Source of the DNA: Desulfomicrobium sp. UBA5193
GTDB taxonomy: Bacteria; Desulfobacterota; Desulfovibrionia; Desulfovibrionales; Desulfomicrobiaceae
Direction: 5' to 3'
NCBI GenBank assembly: GCA_002412965.1
Contig: DHWB01000004.1
Span: 496,001 to 560,000, forward strand
Length of the DNA stretch: 64,000 nucleotides
Position 1 is the first letter of the stretch. Each line of letters starts with the position of its first letter. A program made the position numbers and the translations under genes. The notes beneath the pieces were generated by a model. It ran no database searches, was not told the DNA's origin, and saw only the letters and a program-made list of their open reading frames with translations. Of the stretch, positions 34,876-42,873 are shown one piece after another.

Positions 34876-35066
34876 CGAAACCGAATCTCTCCATTATCCT
34901 GAATTTTATATCTTTGTCCTGGGAGCATGAATGCACGGCAGGGCTAACGATAGTGTGGCCGCCTACATTTTTGTCTTTGTGGTTTGTGTAGGTTGGTGGG
35001 CTTGGAGTCCGGCGCGATTCTAAAATTTAGTATTTTATTTCAATACTTTATGATTATTTTCAGGTT

Positions 35067-35082
35067 TTGGCACGACCGTTGC
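35067..35082 (+). promoter_or_regulatory. Sigma-54 promoter of nifH
   Basis: TTGGCACGACCGTTGC is a full match to the -24/-12 consensus. It lies 65 bases before the nifH ATG. Between it and the nifV promoter are CCTACA-N19-TGTAGG (34962-34992) and AGTATT/AATACT (35029-35047) inverted repeats, but no TGT-N10-ACA site of the NifA type. Confidence 0.92.
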
Positions 35083-35146
35083 CCTAGGGAGATTCAGGTA
35101 CGGCACACAACGACACCAAAAACTCTCACATAAAGGAGCACACGTC

Positions 35147-35977
35147 ATGAGGAAGATCGCAATTTACGGAAAGGGCGGCATCGGCAAGTCCACCACCACA
35201 CAGAACACCGTCGCGGGTCTGGCTGAACTCGGCAAGAAGATCATGGTTGTCGGTTGCGACCCCAAGGCCGACTCCACCCGCCTGCTTTTGGGCGGTCTGG
35301 CCCAGAAGTCGGTTCTGGATACCCTGCGCGACGAAGGCGAAGATGTTGAACTGGCCGACATCCGCAAAGCCGGCTTCAGCGGCACGTGGTGCGTGGAGTC
35401 CGGTGGACCCGAGCCAGGTGTTGGTTGCGCCGGCCGCGGCATCATCACCTCCATCAACATGCTTGAGTCACTTGGCGCCTATCACGAATCGGAAAAGCTC
35501 GACTACGCCTTCTATGACGTTCTGGGTGACGTTGTGTGCGGCGGGTTCGCCATGCCTATCCGTGATGGCAAGGCCGAAGAGATCTACATCGTCTGTTCCG
35601 GCGAGATGATGGCCATGTATGCGGCCAACAACATCTGCAAGGGCATCATGAAATACGCCGAATCCGGCGGAGTGCGTCTGGGCGGCCTGATCTGCAACTC
35701 CCGTAACGTCGATAACGAACGCGAGATGATCGAAGAGCTGGCCAAGAAGATCGGCACGCAGATGATCTACTTCGTGCCCCGCGACAACGACGTGCAGCGC
35801 GCCGAGATCAACCGCATGACTGTCATCGAATGGAACTCCAAGGCTCCGCAGGCCGATCACTACCGCAATCTGGCCAAGGCCATCGACCAGAATACGAATT
35901 TTGTTGTTCCGAAGCCTCTGGAAATTCAGGAACTGGAACAATTGCTCATGGATTTCGGCTTGCTCGAAGCCGTGTAA
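35147..35977 (+). CDS. nifH: Nitrogenase iron protein NifH
   Basis: The 276-residue dinitrogenase reductase has P-loop GKGGIGKSTT (about 9-18), the DPKADSTRL switch, GCAGRGIITSINMLE (cluster cysteine and the arginine ADP-ribosylated in some bacteria) and DVLGDVVCGGFAMPIR (second cluster cysteine). It passes electrons to NifDK with ATP hydrolysis. AAGGAG precedes the ATG. It is followed by nifI1 and nifI2, an arrangement of strict anaerobes and archaea. Confidence 0.99.
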   Translation: MRKIAIYGKGGIGKSTTTQNTVAGLAELGKKIMVVGCDPKADSTRLLLGGLAQKSVLDTLRDEGEDVELADIRKAGFSGTWCVESGGPEPGVGCAGRGIITSINMLESLGAYHESEKLDYAFYDVLGDVVCGGFAMPIRDGKAEEIYIVCSGEMMAMYAANNICKGIMKYAESGGVRLGGLICNSRNVDNEREMIEELAKKIGTQMIYFVPRDNDVQRAEINRMTVIEWNSKAPQADHYRNLAKAIDQNTNFVVPKPLEIQELEQLLMDFGLLEAV

Positions 35978-36038
35978 CGTCCGGAACCCTGAAAACGAAC
36001 CCACGTTTCCAACTCAATAATTCAAGGAGAGAAAACAT

Positions 36039-36380
36039 ATGATCATGGTCAGAGCAATTGTACGCCCCGAAAAGTCCGATGACGTCCTCGCAGCCCTCAT
36101 GGATGCAGGTTTTCCGGCGGTGACCAAATATTCCGTGGCCGGTCGCGGCAAGCAGCGCGGCATCAAGATCGGCGAAGTGACCTACGACGAGATCCCCAAG
36201 ACCATGCTCATGAGCGTGATCAACGCGGCGGACAAGGATTACGTCATCAGCGTGATCATGAAGGCGGCCCGCAGCGGCGCCAAGGGCGCTTTCGGCGACG
36301 GCAAGATTTTCGTGAGCGAAGTGGGCGACGTGTACACCATCAGTTCCGGTATTTGTGATTCCGCCTCCGAAGGAGTCTAG
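36039..36380 (+). CDS. nifI1: Nitrogenase PII-like regulator NifI1
   Basis: This 113-residue PII-family protein has VRAIVRPEKSDDVLAALMDAGFPAVTKYSVAGRGKQRGI, a modified T-loop (YDEIPKTMLM) and AFGDGKIFVSEVGDVYTIS. Such NifI1 proteins act with NifI2 to switch nitrogenase off after ammonium addition by binding NifDK, relieved by 2-oxoglutarate (known from methanogens). It lies between nifH and nifD; nifI2 starts two bases after its stop. Confidence 0.95.
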   Translation: MIMVRAIVRPEKSDDVLAALMDAGFPAVTKYSVAGRGKQRGIKIGEVTYDEIPKTMLMSVINAADKDYVISVIMKAARSGAKGAFGDGKIFVSEVGDVYTISSGICDSASEGV

Positions 36381-36382
36381 CC

Positions 36383-36757
36383 ATGAAAGAAGTGATCGCG
36401 GTCATCCGCATGAACATGATGAACAAGACCAAGAAGGCCCTGCAGGATGCGGGCGTGGTTGCCTTCTTTGCCCATGAGGCCTTCGGGCGCGGCAAGGGTC
36501 TGGTGGACGTGAAGCCCCTCGAAGGAGCCAGGAAGGGGATCGAGGAAGCGGTGGCCGTGCTGGGGGAAAAGGGCAAGCTCTACCCCAAACGCATGCTGAC
36601 CGTCGTGGTCACCGATGACCTGGTGCCCGAAGTGGTCAAGGTCATCACCGACACCAACAAGACCGGCCAGCCCGGCGACGGCAAGATTTTCGTCCTGCCC
36701 CTGACCGACGCGGTTCGGGTCCGGACCGGAGAAAAGGGCAGCAAGTCCATTGAATAG
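36383..36757 (+). CDS. nifI2: Nitrogenase PII-like regulator NifI2
   Basis: The 124-residue PII-like protein has KEVIAVIRMNMMNKTKKALQDAGVVAFFAHEAFGRGKG, a longer T-loop region and PGDGKIFVLPLTDAVRVRTGE. It is the expected partner of NifI1 in post-translational nitrogenase switch-off. Position between nifI1 and nifD is standard for this nif type. Confidence 0.95.
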   Translation: MKEVIAVIRMNMMNKTKKALQDAGVVAFFAHEAFGRGKGLVDVKPLEGARKGIEEAVAVLGEKGKLYPKRMLTVVVTDDLVPEVVKVITDTNKTGQPGDGKIFVLPLTDAVRVRTGEKGSKSIE

Positions 36758-36800
36758 AGCCGCTTATACAAATTGAGATCAGGACAGGAAGGAGAATATC

Positions 36801-38441
36801 ATGGCATCATCAGCAAAAAAGCTCGTCAACTGGACGCCCACGGATTTGAAGGCGGAGATGCTCGCCAAGTATCCGCCCAAGGTGGCCAGAAAACGCGCCT
36901 CCCAGATCCTCATCAACGAGGCGCTGGGGAACGAAACGCCTGAAATATCGGCCAATGTGCGCACAATCCCGGGCATCATCACCATGCGCGGCTGCACCTA
37001 CGCAGGGTGCAAGGGCGTTATCCTCGGCCCCACCCGCGACATCGTCAACATCACCCACGGCCCCATCGGCTGCGGATTCTACTCCTGGCTGACCCGCCGT
37101 AACCAGACCGACGCATCGGGCGAGGGTGACGAGAACTTCATTCCCTACTGCTTTTCGACGGACATGCAGGACCAGGACATCATCTTCGGCGGCGAGAAGA
37201 AGCTGCAGGCAGCCATCCAGGAAGCCTACGACCTCTTCCATCCCAAGGCCATCGCCATCTTCGCCACCTGTCCCGTCGGCCTCATCGGCGACGACATCCA
37301 CGCCGTGGCGCGCAAGATGAAGGCCCAGTTCGGTGACTGCAACGTCTTCGCCTTCAGCTGTGAGGGCTACAAGGGCGTCAGCCAGTCCGCCGGTCACCAC
37401 ATCGCCAACAACAAGATCTTCAGCGAGGTCGTGGGCGAGAACGATGCCGAGAAGCCAGGTGAGTTCAAGATCAACCTCCTGGGCGAATACAACATCGGCG
37501 GCGACGGATTCGAGATCGACCGTATCCTTAAAAAATGCGGCATCACCAACATCTCCACGTTCTCCGGCAACTCGACCTACGACCAGTTCGCCTCGGCCCA
37601 CAAGGCCGACCTGTCCGCGGTCATGTGCCACCGTTCCATCAACTACGTGGCCGACATGCTCGAGACCAAGTTCGGCATCCCGTGGATCAAGGTCAACTTC
37701 ATCGGCGCCAAGTCCACGGCCAAGTCCCTGCGCAAGATCGCCGAGTATTTCGGTGATCCTGGCCTGACCGCCCGCGTGGAAGAGGTCATCGCCGAAGAAA
37801 TGCCCGCCGTGGAAGCCGTCATCAGCGACGTGCTGCCCCGCACCACGGGCAAGACGGCCATGCTCTTCGTCGGCGGTTCCCGCGCCCATCATTATCAGGA
37901 CCTCTTTGCCGAGATGGGGATGAAGACCGTGGCCGCCGGCTACGAGTTCGCCCACCGCGACGACTACGAAGGCCGCCACGTCATTCCGGATTTGAAGGTC
38001 GACGCCGACAGCCGCAACATCGAGGAGATCCACGTCGAGGCAGACGAGACCCGTTTCGCCCCGCGAAAGACCTCCGAGGAAATGGCCAAGCTCGAAGCCG
38101 CAGGATTCAAGTTCAAGGAATACGAAGGCCTGATCCCGGACATGGACCACCAGACGCTGATCATCGACGACCTGAACCAGTACGAAGCGGAAAAGCTGGT
38201 CGAGATAGTTAAGCCCGACATCTTCTGCGCCGGCGTCAAGGAGAAGTTCTCCATCCAGAAGCTGGGCATCCCAATGAAGCAGCTGCACAGCTACGATTCC
38301 GGCGGTCCCTATGCGGGCTTTCAGGGCGCGGTCAATTTCTATCTCGAAATCGACCGTCTCGTGAACAGCAAGGTCTGGAGCTTCATGAAGGCCCCCTGGC
38401 AGGAAAGCCCGGAACTGTCCGCCACGTATGTGTGGGAATAA
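36801..38441 (+). CDS. nifD: Nitrogenase molybdenum-iron protein alpha chain NifD
   Basis: NifD carries P-cluster cysteines in MRGCTYAGCKG, THGPIGCGFYSW and ATCPVGLIGDD, the FeMo-co cysteine in CHRSINYVAD and the FeMo-co histidine in LHSYDSGGPYAGFQGA. At 546 residues it is about 60 longer than the proteobacterial type; extra sequence lies around residues 385-445 (from PDLKVDADSRNIEE to GLIPDMDH), as in the clostridial/Desulfovibrio group. Key residues for a Mo enzyme are intact. Confidence 0.98.
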   Translation: MASSAKKLVNWTPTDLKAEMLAKYPPKVARKRASQILINEALGNETPEISANVRTIPGIITMRGCTYAGCKGVILGPTRDIVNITHGPIGCGFYSWLTRRNQTDASGEGDENFIPYCFSTDMQDQDIIFGGEKKLQAAIQEAYDLFHPKAIAIFATCPVGLIGDDIHAVARKMKAQFGDCNVFAFSCEGYKGVSQSAGHHIANNKIFSEVVGENDAEKPGEFKINLLGEYNIGGDGFEIDRILKKCGITNISTFSGNSTYDQFASAHKADLSAVMCHRSINYVADMLETKFGIPWIKVNFIGAKSTAKSLRKIAEYFGDPGLTARVEEVIAEEMPAVEAVISDVLPRTTGKTAMLFVGGSRAHHYQDLFAEMGMKTVAAGYEFAHRDDYEGRHVIPDLKVDADSRNIEEIHVEADETRFAPRKTSEEMAKLEAAGFKFKEYEGLIPDMDHQTLIIDDLNQYEAEKLVEIVKPDIFCAGVKEKFSIQKLGIPMKQLHSYDSGGPYAGFQGAVNFYLEIDRLVNSKVWSFMKAPWQESPELSATYVWE

Positions 38442-38453
38442 GAGGAAATAATC

Positions 38454-39830
38454 ATGCTACTGAGACACACACCCAAAGAAATAAAGGAACGCAGCGCCCT
38501 GGCCATCAATCCGGCCAAGACCTGCCAGCCCATCGGGGCCATGTACGCGGCGCTGGGCATCCACGGCTGCCTGCCGCACTCCCACGGCTCCCAGGGCTGC
38601 TGCGCCTACCACCGCAGCGCCCTGACCCGGCACTACAAGGAACCCGTCTCGGCGGCCACCAGCTCCTTCACCGAAGGCGCCTCGGTCTTCGGCGGCGGCG
38701 CGAACCTGGTTTCGGCCATCGAGAACATCTTCAGCGTCTATGAGCCCGACGTCATCGCCGTGCACACGACCTGCCTGTCCGAGACCATCGGCGACGATCT
38801 GCCGCAGATGACCGACAAGGCCATCAAATCCGGCAAGGTCCCGGCCGGCAAGCATGTCATCTACGCCAACACTCCGAGCTACGTCGGTTCCCACGTCACG
38901 GGCTTCTCCAACATGGTCAAGGGCATGGCCAAGGGCTTTGCCATCAAGACCGGCAAGAAGAACGGCCGCGTGAACATCATCCCCGGCTGGGTCGAACCCT
39001 CGGACATGGAAGAGGTCAAACGCCTGGCCGCCCTCATGGGCCTTGACATCATCCTCTTCCCGGACACCTCCGGCGTCTTGAACGGTGCGCTGACCGGCGA
39101 GTACAAGATGTTCCCCGAAGGCGGCACCCCCGTCGCCGACCTGCAGGCAAGCGGCGACGCCATCGGCACCCTGGCCTTGGGCGAATGGTGCTCGGCCGAC
39201 GCGGCCCGCTGGCTCGACACCCAGTGCAAGGTGCCCTGCACCGTGCTCGACATGCCCTTTGGCCTCAAGGCCACGGACCGGTTCATAGACACCCTGCGCA
39301 AGGTCGCCGGCGTGAGCGTACCCGACACCGTCGCCTTCGAGCGCGGTCAGCTGGTGGATCTCATTTCCGACATGCACCAGTACTTCTACGGTAAGAAGGT
39401 GGCCCTGGTCGGCGACCCGGACCAGCTCATAGCCATGACCGAGTTCCTGGTCTCCATCGACATGAAGCCCATGCACATCGTCACCGGCACGCCGGGCAGC
39501 AAGTTCGAGAAGCGCATCGACGAGATAACGGCTGCTGCCGGCTACAAGGCCAACGTGAAGGCGGGCGGGGACATGTTCCTGCTGCACCAGTGGATCAAGA
39601 ACGAGCCCGTCGATCTCATCATCGGCAACACCTACTGCAAGTACATCGCCCGCGACGAGGACATCCCGTTCCTGCGCTTCGGTTTTCCGATCCTGGACCG
39701 CGTCGGGCACCAGTACTTCCCGACCGTCGGCTACAAAGGCGGGCTACACATGTTGACCAGGATTCTCGACCTCATCCTGACCCGCACGGATCGTGATGAA
39801 ACCGAAGAGCGTCTCGAACTCGTTTACTAA
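38454..39830 (+). CDS. nifK: Nitrogenase molybdenum-iron protein beta chain NifK
   Basis: The 458-residue beta chain has P-cluster cysteines in KTCQPIGAMYAALGI, HGSQGCCAYHRSAL and HTTCLSETIGDD. It lacks the long N-terminal extension of the Azotobacter protein, which fits the lengthened NifD. It starts 12 bases after nifD. A hairpin with four T residues lies directly after its stop. Confidence 0.98.
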   Translation: MLLRHTPKEIKERSALAINPAKTCQPIGAMYAALGIHGCLPHSHGSQGCCAYHRSALTRHYKEPVSAATSSFTEGASVFGGGANLVSAIENIFSVYEPDVIAVHTTCLSETIGDDLPQMTDKAIKSGKVPAGKHVIYANTPSYVGSHVTGFSNMVKGMAKGFAIKTGKKNGRVNIIPGWVEPSDMEEVKRLAALMGLDIILFPDTSGVLNGALTGEYKMFPEGGTPVADLQASGDAIGTLALGEWCSADAARWLDTQCKVPCTVLDMPFGLKATDRFIDTLRKVAGVSVPDTVAFERGQLVDLISDMHQYFYGKKVALVGDPDQLIAMTEFLVSIDMKPMHIVTGTPGSKFEKRIDEITAAAGYKANVKAGGDMFLLHQWIKNEPVDLIIGNTYCKYIARDEDIPFLRFGFPILDRVGHQYFPTVGYKGGLHMLTRILDLILTRTDRDETEERLELVY

Positions 39831-39837
39831 CCACACG

Positions 39838-39864
39838 GCGGCGGGGCTGGCCCCGCCGCGTTTT
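39838..39864 (+). terminator. Hairpin after nifK, possible partial terminator
   Basis: GCGGCGGGG (39838-39846) pairs with CCCCGCCGC (39851-39859) across CTGG, followed shortly by TTTT. It probably lowers expression of the downstream cofactor genes relative to nifHDK. Confidence 0.6.
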
Positions 39865-39879
39865 GAGAAGGGGCCGATC

Positions 39880-40980
39880 ATGCAACACGCTCACGCCAAC
39901 CAAACACGCTCCAGCCGTCCAAGCGGGTGTCTGTACATGCCGGTGGCCAGCAAGACCAATTACCGTCTGGTCGCCGACGCTGATCTTCAGCCTCTGCAGG
40001 CCATCGGGCCGGTGCAGGCCTATGCCGACTTCCGGCGCGTGCTGGCCCTGGGGACCGTGCGCATGACCGGCGTCTGCGGCCCCGGCGACGCCTTGGCCGA
40101 TGCGGCCAATACCATGGCCTACCTGCGCATGGTCCGCGATGGGCATCCGGAGGTCGGCATCTGCCTGACGACCATCGGGCTTGGCGGGCAGGAATGGGTC
40201 GAGGAATTCGGACGGCTCGGCCTGAATCAGGCCGCCATTCTGGTCGATACGGTCAGCTCCGCCGTGGCGGACAAGCTCTATGCCTGGATCCGTCCGGGCA
40301 CGAAGACCCTGCCGCGCGCGGCGGCCCTGGACCTGCTCCTGTGTAAACAGGCCGAAGCGGTGCGGGCCTTCAAGGCGGCAGGGGTGCGCGTTGTCGTGCT
40401 GACCACGGTCCAGCCCGGCGTCAATGACCATGAAGTGGGCGTCATTGCCCGGACCATGGCCGCTCTGGGCGCGGATTGCATGCATGTGCGCCTGGGCCGG
40501 GGGCTGGAAGAAGAGGTGGGACTTTTGGAGCGTCTGAGGGTCGAGGCCCGTGAATTTCTGGCCTTGAGCGAAAACCCCGAGGATCTCCTGGTTGAAACCC
40601 CGTCCGGCCACGTTGCCCCGATCCATCCGGTGCCGAGCGGGACGCGGCCTTTCGTGGCCGTGACCAGCAGCGATGCGCAGATTGTGGACATGCATCTGGG
40701 TCAGGCCTCTCAATTTCTCATTTACGGCCCCAAAAACGGCGCGGTCAGCCTGATCGGTACGCGTCCGGCTCCGGCGGCGGGGAGCGGTCCGGCCCGTTGG
40801 GACGGGGTGGCCGAGATCCTGTCCGACTGCGCGTACCTGCTGGTGGCAAGCTGCGGGCAATCGCCGCGCAAGTCCCTGCAGGCCTCGGGCCTGACGGTCA
40901 TCGTGGCCGAAGGCGGAGTGGATGGGCTGGTGGACAAACTCTACGGCGGTGGCCAGAAGCCTCGCGGTAAAAATAAATAA
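39880..40980 (+). CDS. NifB-like protein lacking the radical-SAM cysteine motif, with C-terminal NifX-like domain
   Basis: The 366-residue protein aligns by eye with NifB encoded at 44250. LYMPVASKTNYRLVAD parallels VHLPVAPGCNIQCNYC, but all three CxxxCxxC cysteines are absent. GVCGPGDALADAANT parallels GIAGPGDPMAEAKRT, and YAWIRPGTKT parallels YSWVRVGKVV. TTVQPGVNDHEVGVIARTMA parallels SIIIPGVNDHHLIEVAKVAA. A NifX-like C-terminal domain (VTSSDAQIVDMHLGQASQF) is kept. It cannot bind the usual [4Fe-4S]-SAM cluster. A scaffold or FeMo-co-precursor carrier role is inferred. Position between nifK and a ferredoxin gene. Confidence 0.75.
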   Translation: MQHAHANQTRSSRPSGCLYMPVASKTNYRLVADADLQPLQAIGPVQAYADFRRVLALGTVRMTGVCGPGDALADAANTMAYLRMVRDGHPEVGICLTTIGLGGQEWVEEFGRLGLNQAAILVDTVSSAVADKLYAWIRPGTKTLPRAAALDLLLCKQAEAVRAFKAAGVRVVVLTTVQPGVNDHEVGVIARTMAALGADCMHVRLGRGLEEEVGLLERLRVEAREFLALSENPEDLLVETPSGHVAPIHPVPSGTRPFVAVTSSDAQIVDMHLGQASQFLIYGPKNGAVSLIGTRPAPAAGSGPARWDGVAEILSDCAYLLVASCGQSPRKSLQASGLTVIVAEGGVDGLVDKLYGGGQKPRGKNK

Positions 40981-41004
40981 TTTCATAAGGGTAAGGTGAA
41001 TATC

Positions 41005-41307
41005 ATGGCGATTCCAGAAAGACAGATCCTCGTGTGCCAGAGCTTTCGCGTCGGCGGCGATCCCAAGGGCGTTTGCTTCAAGCAGACCGACGGCTTCCTG
41101 CAGTACCTCGAAGAAGAGATCCTGGCCCGGGGCCTCGATATTCTGATTACGGCCACAGGCTGCATGAAGCTGTGCGAGAAGGGGCCGGTCATGGTCGTCC
41201 AGCCCGACAACTGGTGGTTCGGAGGCGTCAGCAGCGAAGAAGCCATCGACGCCATCCTGGACGGGATCGAAGCGGGCGAGCCCTGCGCCGAGTACCATCT
41301 GGGCTAG
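41005..41307 (+). CDS. Thioredoxin-like [2Fe-2S] ferredoxin of the nif cluster
   Basis: This 100-residue protein has cysteines in LVCQSFRVGGDPKGVC and TGCMKLCEKGPVMVV, the spacing of thioredoxin-like [2Fe-2S] ferredoxins, followed by a conserved WWFGGV segment. A homologue is found in nif clusters of other diazotrophs. It probably supplies electrons or structural support for nitrogenase maturation. ATG at 41005 is preferred to GTG at 40996. Confidence 0.88.
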   Translation: MAIPERQILVCQSFRVGGDPKGVCFKQTDGFLQYLEEEILARGLDILITATGCMKLCEKGPVMVVQPDNWWFGGVSSEEAIDAILDGIEAGEPCAEYHLG

Positions 41308-41337
41308 GCCCGGCATGACTGATTGAATTTCGATCAT

Positions 41338-41386
41338 CCCGAATCCGCCGAAGGGTCTCCTCCATCGGCACTTCGGCGGATTCGGG
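41338..41386 (+). promoter_or_regulatory. Long perfect stem-loop in the nifE leader
   Basis: CCCGAATCCGCCGAAG (41338-41353) pairs without mismatch to CTTCGGCGGATTCGGG (41371-41386). The 17-base loop contains CTCCTCC, which is complementary to ribosome-binding sites of the GGAGG type. No T-run follows. It lies about 100 bases before the nifE ATG. Confidence 0.7.
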
Positions 41387-41484
41387 ACGGCGAAGAGAAA
41401 CGTTGAAAACGGATTGAAGCGGACATGAGCCGCGGACGGATTTTTCGGCAGCCAGGTCGCCAAGGCCGCCCCAAGGAGCACACC

Positions 41485-42873
41485 ATGAACAAGACCATAC
41501 TCGAAGAACGAAAAAGCCAGATGCATCGCATCGGCGAAGAGCCTTTCGCCATGGCGTGCGATCGTCCCAGCCTGGCCGGCGCCGTCAGCCAGCGGGCCTG
41601 CGTGTTTTGCGGTTCACGGGTGGTGCTCTACCCCATCGCCGACGCCCTGCATCTCGTGCACGGGCCCATCGGCTGCGCCACCTACACCTGGGACATCCGG
41701 GGCGCCATCTCCTCGGGCCCGCAACTGCATCGCCTCAGCTTTTCCACGGATCTGCAGGAAATGGACGTCATCTTCGGTGGCGAGAAGAAGCTCGAAGCGT
41801 CCCTGCGCGAACTCATAGGCCTGCACAGTCCCAAGGCCGCCTTCGTCTATTCGACCTGCATCGTCGGCCTCATCGGCGACGACATGGAGGCCGTGTGCCG
41901 CCGTGTCTCGGCCGACACGGGCATCACGGTGCTGCCGGTCATGAGCGAGGGCTTCAAGGGCAACAAGCGCGAAGGCTACGCCGCCGCCTGCAAGGCCATG
42001 TTCCGGCTGGTCGGCACGGGCGACACGGCGGGCATTTCACCGATGAGCGTGAACATCCTGGGAGATTTCAACCTGGCGGGTGAGACATGGATCGTGCGCG
42101 AATATTTCAAGAAGATGGGTGTGGAGGCCGTGGCCAACATCACCGGCGACGGGCGGGTGGACGACATCCGGCGCTGTCATGGCGCGGCGCTCAATCTGGT
42201 GCAGTGCTCCGGGGCGACCATGGAGCTCGCCAAGATGATGGAGGAAAAATACGGCATTCCCTACCAGCGGGTATCCTACCTTGGCGTGGAGGACATGGCC
42301 GATTCCCTCTACAAGGTGGCCGATTTTTTTGCGGACAAGGACCCGGACATAAAGGCCAAGACCGTGGCCCTGGTGCGCGAGGAACTCTCCGTGCTGATGC
42401 CGAAGCTGGCCGAGCTGCGCCGCGATCTCGAAGGCAAGAAGGTGGCCATGTATGTGGGCGGGTCCTTCAAGGCCTTTTCACTGATCAAGGCCTTCCGGCA
42501 TCTCGGGATGCGGGTCGTGGTCGTCGGCTCCCAGACGGGAACGGAAGAGGACTACAAGGAGCTGGCCGCCATCTCCGACCCCGGGACCATCATCGTCGAT
42601 GACGCCAACCCCCTCGAACTGGCACAGTTCATCAAAGAGAAGGATGTCGACGTGTTCGTTGGCGGGGTCAAGGAAAGACCCATCGCGTACAAGCTGGGGG
42701 TGGGGTTTTGCGACCACAACCACGAGCGCAAGATCGCGCTGGAAGGCTTCGTCGGTATGTATAATTTTGCAAAGGAAATCCACGCCTCGGTCATGAGCCC
42801 GGTCTGGAAGTTCATGCCCCGGCGGGCAGTTGGCCGCGTGACCTGCACCACCAAGGAGGCCGTCAATGGCTAA
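41485..42873 (+). CDS. nifE: FeMo-co scaffold protein NifE
   Basis: The 462-residue NifE has cluster cysteines in QRACVFCGSR, GPIGCATYTWDIRG and YSTCIVGLIGDD. NifEN holds the NifB-co precursor while molybdenum and homocitrate are added. AAGGAG lies eight bases before the ATG at 41485. It overlaps nifN by eight bases. It keeps an NILGDFNLAGE segment typical of NifE. Confidence 0.96.
   Translation: MNKTILEERKSQMHRIGEEPFAMACDRPSLAGAVSQRACVFCGSRVVLYPIADALHLVHGPIGCATYTWDIRGAISSGPQLHRLSFSTDLQEMDVIFGGEKKLEASLRELIGLHSPKAAFVYSTCIVGLIGDDMEAVCRRVSADTGITVLPVMSEGFKGNKREGYAAACKAMFRLVGTGDTAGISPMSVNILGDFNLAGETWIVREYFKKMGVEAVANITGDGRVDDIRRCHGAALNLVQCSGATMELAKMMEEKYGIPYQRVSYLGVEDMADSLYKVADFFADKDPDIKAKTVALVREELSVLMPKLAELRRDLEGKKVAMYVGGSFKAFSLIKAFRHLGMRVVVVGSQTGTEEDYKELAAISDPGTIIVDDANPLELAQFIKEKDVDVFVGGVKERPIAYKLGVGFCDHNHERKIALEGFVGMYNFAKEIHASVMSPVWKFMPRRAVGRVTCTTKEAVNG

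Noticed and set aside
34954..34967. TGTGGCCGCCTACA as a NifA upstream activator site
   Set aside because: The TGT and ACA arms are eight bases apart, not ten as required for the canonical NifA site.
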